Shown here: one piece after another, positions 41,834-44,939 of the stretch
How the letters are laid out: each line of letters starts with the position of its first letter
How positions within the stretch are numbered: the first letter of the stretch is position 1
Source: Candidatus Helarchaeota archaeon
GTDB taxonomy: Archaea > Asgardarchaeota > Lokiarchaeia > Helarchaeales > JABXJV01
Assembly: GCA_013375355.1 (NCBI GenBank)
Contig: JABXJV010000123.1
Coordinates: forward strand, 1 to 44,939
DNA length: 44,939 nt
Reading direction: 5' to 3'
Translations under genes and position numbers: made by a program
Notes under the pieces: model-generated
Database searches by the model: none
What the model was told of the DNA's origin: nothing
The model's input: only the letters and a program-made list of their open reading frames with translations

Positions 41834-43288
41834 TTGAATACAATTCTAATCTATCCCCGACTTGAATTTGCGAAAGTTCAAACACCCATGATACCCTTTT
41901 CCATTGTTTTTATTGCTGATTACTTACTTAAACGTGATATTGATGTAAAAATCTTTGATTTAAGACATGATGATATAAAACAAGTATTGGATAAAATTTC
42001 AGAAGATGAGCCAAAGTATGTTGGCATTTCTGTTATGACTGGTCCGCAGATTTACAATGCCCTTATTATATCCAAATTAATTAAACAAGAATTTAAAGAA
42101 GTAAAAATTGTGTGGGGAGGTATTCATTCAACAATCTTACCTACCCAAACCCTTCAAAATAGGTTAATCGATATTATTATAAGAGGAGAGGGTGAGAAAC
42201 CTTATTATAAATTAGTTTCTGGCAAAAAGATAAGTCAAATTAATGGACTTTCATTTAAAAAGGATAAAAAAATAATACATAATCCAGAAAATAAATTATT
42301 AGAAAGTTCTGAATTGAATAAATTGAGTATTCCATGGGAATTGATAGATCCAGGGCGATATATTGAAAACGGAAATTTTAATATGATAACAAGCCGTGGA
42401 TGTCCATATAAATGTGCATTCTGTTATAATGCATTATTAAATAATGTTTGGAGAGGGTGGACTCCAGAAAAGTGTATGCAAGAACTAGATAAAGCCTTGG
42501 AGTTTGGTGCGAGAAAAATTTTTTTTTATGATGATAATTTCTTTGCGAATCTGAAACGAATTAAAGCTCTTTTTACCTATTTTAAAGAAAATAATATAAT
42601 ATGGAAAGCAGAATTGCGTGTAGATCGCTTAGATTATGAGCTTGCAGAGGAAGCTAAAAAACACGGCTGTAATCAAATGTACTTTGGTGCAGAATCCGGA
42701 TCCCAACGCATACTTAATATTTTAAACAAAAATATTTCAATTACAGATATAATTAGAAGTGCCAAAATTACAAAAGAATTGGAGATCATCGCAGATTATA
42801 GTTGGATGATAGGTATTCCTGGTGAAACTGAAAAAGATCTAAAAATGACAATAAAATTAATAAAAAAAGTAAAAAAAATTAACCCCAACTCCGAGTTTTC
42901 TATAAAGATTCTATTTCCTTATCCAAAAACAGCAATTTATCAAAAAGCATTAGATATGGGATTTAAACCTCCTTCTAATCTTCTAGAATGGTCAAAAATT
43001 CGGAGAGAACAAGCACAAGATTATCTAAAGAATAAAAATCGTTTAGAAATGATTGCAATTACGAGTGCTGTGGTTGGAAGGAAAGTATTTGAACAATTGA
43101 ATTTTCCACCTATAAAAATACTTAAATTTATAGCAAATACTAGATGGAAAAGAGGATTTTTTGGTTTTGGAATTGAAAATTTGTTTTTTAAGCTTTTTAA
43201 GAATTTGATTGAAAATAGAATGGATAAAGAACGTTCTATAAAATATGACCCATTTCTACATAGATTGGTCTCAGTAGAAGAAAATTAA
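41834..43288 (+). CDS. B12-binding-domain radical SAM enzyme
   Basis: A 484-residue protein with an N-terminal Rossmann-like cobalamin-binding domain (about 1-135; YLLKRDIDVKIFDLRHDD, YVGISVMTGPQIYNAL, IVWGGIHSTILP) and a radical SAM barrel with Cys190, Cys194 and Cys197 in SRGCPYKCAFCYN, then FFYDDNFFAN and MYFGAESGSQRIL. The usual cobalamin DxHxxG histidine motif is not seen, so B12 may bind base-off without a protein ligand. This architecture (BchE-like) makes methylations or cyclisations at unactivated carbons. The C-terminal 100 residues are helical and basic. TTG start at 41834, 48 bases after the LuxE-like gene, so probably the same operon. Confidence 0.88.
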   Translation: MNTILIYPRLEFAKVQTPMIPFSIVFIADYLLKRDIDVKIFDLRHDDIKQVLDKISEDEPKYVGISVMTGPQIYNALIISKLIKQEFKEVKIVWGGIHSTILPTQTLQNRLIDIIIRGEGEKPYYKLVSGKKISQINGLSFKKDKKIIHNPENKLLESSELNKLSIPWELIDPGRYIENGNFNMITSRGCPYKCAFCYNALLNNVWRGWTPEKCMQELDKALEFGARKIFFYDDNFFANLKRIKALFTYFKENNIIWKAELRVDRLDYELAEEAKKHGCNQMYFGAESGSQRILNILNKNISITDIIRSAKITKELEIIADYSWMIGIPGETEKDLKMTIKLIKKVKKINPNSEFSIKILFPYPKTAIYQKALDMGFKPPSNLLEWSKIRREQAQDYLKNKNRLEMIAITSAVVGRKVFEQLNFPPIKILKFIANTRWKRGFFGFGIENLFFKLFKNLIENRMDKERSIKYDPFLHRLVSVEEN

Positions 43289-43304
43289 TTATTGAATGAC
43301 CAAA

Positions 43305-44336
43305 TTATTTATTAAATTTAAATCTATATAAAAAGCTACTTATTGGGTGTTTAATTAAATCTGATGGAATCCAATAACCTGGTTTAAAACAATCACAATA
43401 ATTGTATTTGTATTTTCTAATTTCTTTAATTCTTTTTTTTGACGGCAGCTTAAGAAAATCCAGAATTGAAAGTTTAGTACGAATTTCCTCGCATAACATC
43501 ATTTTTCCATCATTATCTATACTATAATAATAATCCCCAGCATCACAATTCCAAAAATAGCGTTTATTATACCATTTATCCATATAATGATAATATCGTT
43601 TCGTTCCCCAGATTTCAACATTTTGTCTTTTCAGTCTAAATATAAGATTTACCAAGGCATTCATTTCTTCTTTTTTTAGCAATAAATTAGGACAGTAATT
43701 TCTATAGAGATATTGTTGATTTGGACTTAATGAAGAATGCACAGGATCTATTGAGAATGCACAATCTATTTTTTTATTAAGCTTCTTTATCAATAATAAT
43801 AACTGATTCAAGTTTTCTCTAGTTATTATTATATTAAAACAAAGGTCTATTTTAGATGGATATCTTTTTTTAATTTCACTAAGTAAATCAATAAATTCAG
43901 AACGATATATTTTTTGCGAGGATTTAGTTGCAGAAAAATTATCGATGCTAATACCTAATATAAAATAACCATTTTTTACATATTCTTTCAGCATCTCTTC
44001 ATTAATTGCAATTCCATTTGACACAACATGAGTTAAAATTCCCTTTTTTGTACAATGTTTTATCATTTCTGGTAAATCTGAACGAATTGTTGGTTCTCCT
44101 CCGTAGATTGTAATATGACGGCAACCCAAATCATTTAAGAGGTCTATTATATATTTCCATTTTTCTATGGATATATCTTGTGTTGTAATATTTTTGGATG
44201 CCTTGCAATATGAACAATTTAAATTGCATTTTCGAGTAAAAAAAAGGCTGACATACGTAGGAGCCTGAGAACTTTTAAATATTCTTTTAATATAACTTAA
44301 TCCTCTATTTTTTAGTACAATACTTTTTGAAGTCAA
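43305..44336 (-). CDS. Radical SAM enzyme with C-terminal cysteine cluster (SPASM/HpnH-like)
   Basis: A 343-residue radical SAM protein. The cluster motif is CNLNCSYC (Cys37, Cys41, Cys44) in SLFFTRKCNLNC, with the follow-up YGGEPTIRSDLPEM and VVSNGIAINEE. The C-terminal part carries more cysteines (NCDAGDYYYSIDNDGK, MLCEE, YCDCFKPGYW) in the pattern of a SPASM-type auxiliary-cluster domain. Such enzymes modify peptides or lipids. It lies on the opposite strand, converging with the B12 radical SAM gene (16-bp gap), with a glycosyltransferase diverging from it. ATG start. Product unknown. Confidence 0.85.
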   Translation of the reverse strand: MTSKSIVLKNRGLSYIKRIFKSSQAPTYVSLFFTRKCNLNCSYCKASKNITTQDISIEKWKYIIDLLNDLGCRHITIYGGEPTIRSDLPEMIKHCTKKGILTHVVSNGIAINEEMLKEYVKNGYFILGISIDNFSATKSSQKIYRSEFIDLLSEIKKRYPSKIDLCFNIIITRENLNQLLLLIKKLNKKIDCAFSIDPVHSSLSPNQQYLYRNYCPNLLLKKEEMNALVNLIFRLKRQNVEIWGTKRYYHYMDKWYNKRYFWNCDAGDYYYSIDNDGKMMLCEEIRTKLSILDFLKLPSKKRIKEIRKYKYNYCDCFKPGYWIPSDLIKHPISSFLYRFKFNK

Positions 44337-44446
44337 AAACGTCCCACTCTAAAAATATTAACAAAAAACCTACTCTTTTTATATAATAAATGATTTAATT
44401 TTAATTATAATAATATTTTTAAATCTTCCAAGTAAAAAATAAGAAT

Positions 44447-44939
44447 ATGGGGGTAGATTTAATTTTTAAACCCGTCTCAATTATTGTTCCTATAAAAAAT
44501 CGGGGATCCTTATTACCCAATTTAGTTCGAAACCTTTTAAAAATAGATTATCCTAAATTTGAAGTCATAATTATAGATGATAATTCGACTGATGGAACAA
44601 AAGAATTATTAAAGAAATTACATGCGTCAAAAAAATTTTCCATAAGGTGTATTTTATTAAAAAAATCTGTTGGTTCAGCAAAGGCTAGAAATATTGGTAT
44701 TGTAAAGGCAAAATATGATATTATTGCTTTAACAGATTCAGATTGTATTGTTTCTAAAAATTGGTTAAAAGATTTAATTCCTTACTTAGAGAAATATGAT
44801 TTAATTGGCGGAAAAGTTAAATATATGGATCAAGCAGAAGATAAGATGAACCCTTTTCAAAAAATTAAAAAAATAATTTCTATAAAACAAAATTCACTAA
44901 TCAATTTCCTTAATACAAATAATCTAATTTTTAAAAGAA
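44447..44939 (+). CDS. Glycosyltransferase family 2, N-terminal part
   Basis: The gene is cut by the window end; about 164 residues from ATG 44447 are visible. GT-A features are clear: VSIIVPIKNRGSLLPNLVRN, the NDP-sugar site VIIIDDNSTDGTKELL, SVGSAKARNIGIVKAKYD, and the DxD-type LTDSDCIVS. It transfers a sugar from a nucleotide donor to a lipid, glycan or protein. Acceptor and topology cannot be seen because the C-terminus is missing. It is divergent from the radical SAM gene, with a 110-bp spacer. Confidence 0.9.
   Translation, partial: MGVDLIFKPVSIIVPIKNRGSLLPNLVRNLLKIDYPKFEVIIIDDNSTDGTKELLKKLHASKKFSIRCILLKKSVGSAKARNIGIVKAKYDIIALTDSDCIVSKNWLKDLIPYLEKYDLIGGKVKYMDQAEDKMNPFQKIKKIISIKQNSLINFLNTNNLIFKR

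Noticed and set aside
1..44939. tRNA, rRNA or other structured RNA genes in the spacers
   Set aside because: All spacers were read for GC-rich, cloverleaf-like or TTC-containing segments; they are uniformly AT-rich and none supports a tRNA. A tRNA with introns could still be missed.

Overview
This is an AT-rich (roughly 30% G+C by eye), gene-dense archaeal window. Archaeal identity rests on a TATA-binding protein, two replication factor C subunits, archaeal EF-1 beta, Pth2, TruD, a type-II methionine aminopeptidase, Cdc48, an archaeal-type threonyl-tRNA synthetase and a geranylgeranyl reductase. A Rab/Arf-like small GTPase, a roadblock-type protein, longin-like membrane proteins, an SDS22-like LRR protein, long coiled-coil proteins and a phosphoseryl-tRNA(Sec) kinase point to an Asgard archaeon (Promethearchaeota), most likely Lokiarchaeia-like. 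That lineage call is inference from gene content. Many genes start with TTG or GTG. No rRNA, tRNA, CRISPR array or insertion sequence was seen.

Layout. 1-7.5 kb is information processing: a KH-domain fragment, pth2, truD, a membrane protein with TPR/MIT-like hairpins, a degenerate RfcS-like subunit followed by rfcL (frameshifted at a T10 run), a 38-aa zinc ribbon, map, the EF-1 beta gene and a 59-aa zinc ribbon. 7.5-14.6 kb has a geranylgeranyl reductase, cdc48 preceded by a diverged tandem duplicate of its own promoter and first 23 codons, a small winged-helix protein, a roadblock-like protein with a Pro/Thr/Gln linker, and two tandem AmrS-type radical SAM enzymes. 14.6-19 kb is a minus-strand redox operon: HdrA-MvhD fusion, a polyferredoxin with eight cluster motifs, and a YkgJ-type cysteine-cluster protein. 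19-30 kb is mixed housekeeping and unknown genes: a broken small gene, glycerate 2-kinase, thioredoxin, LRR protein, a small-gene pair coupled to a HIT protein, tbp, RecJ-like nuclease, thiDN and tatD. 30-37 kb holds pstK, two paralogous nucleotidyltransferases flanking a NYN-domain nuclease, a coiled-coil protein and thrS. 37.2-40.4 kb holds a small GTPase followed by a C-terminal gene remnant and two intact tandem genes for seven-helix membrane proteins with a C-terminal longin-like domain. 40.5 kb to the end holds a LuxE-like adenylating enzyme, a B12-binding radical SAM enzyme, a second radical SAM enzyme and a family-2 glycosyltransferase cut by the window edge.

How the genes may work together. 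The most intriguing unit is the GTPase plus 7TM-longin array. Longin and roadblock folds are the classical regulators of Ras-like GTPases, so this looks like a membrane-receptor/GTPase module amplified by tandem duplication. The Hdr-type operon suggests flavin-based electron bifurcation feeding a multi-cluster electron wire. PSTK implies that the organism makes selenocysteine, although no in-frame UGA selenoprotein was recognised here. The terminal LuxE/radical SAM/glycosyltransferase block looks like a biosynthetic cluster for an unknown lipid or glycan.
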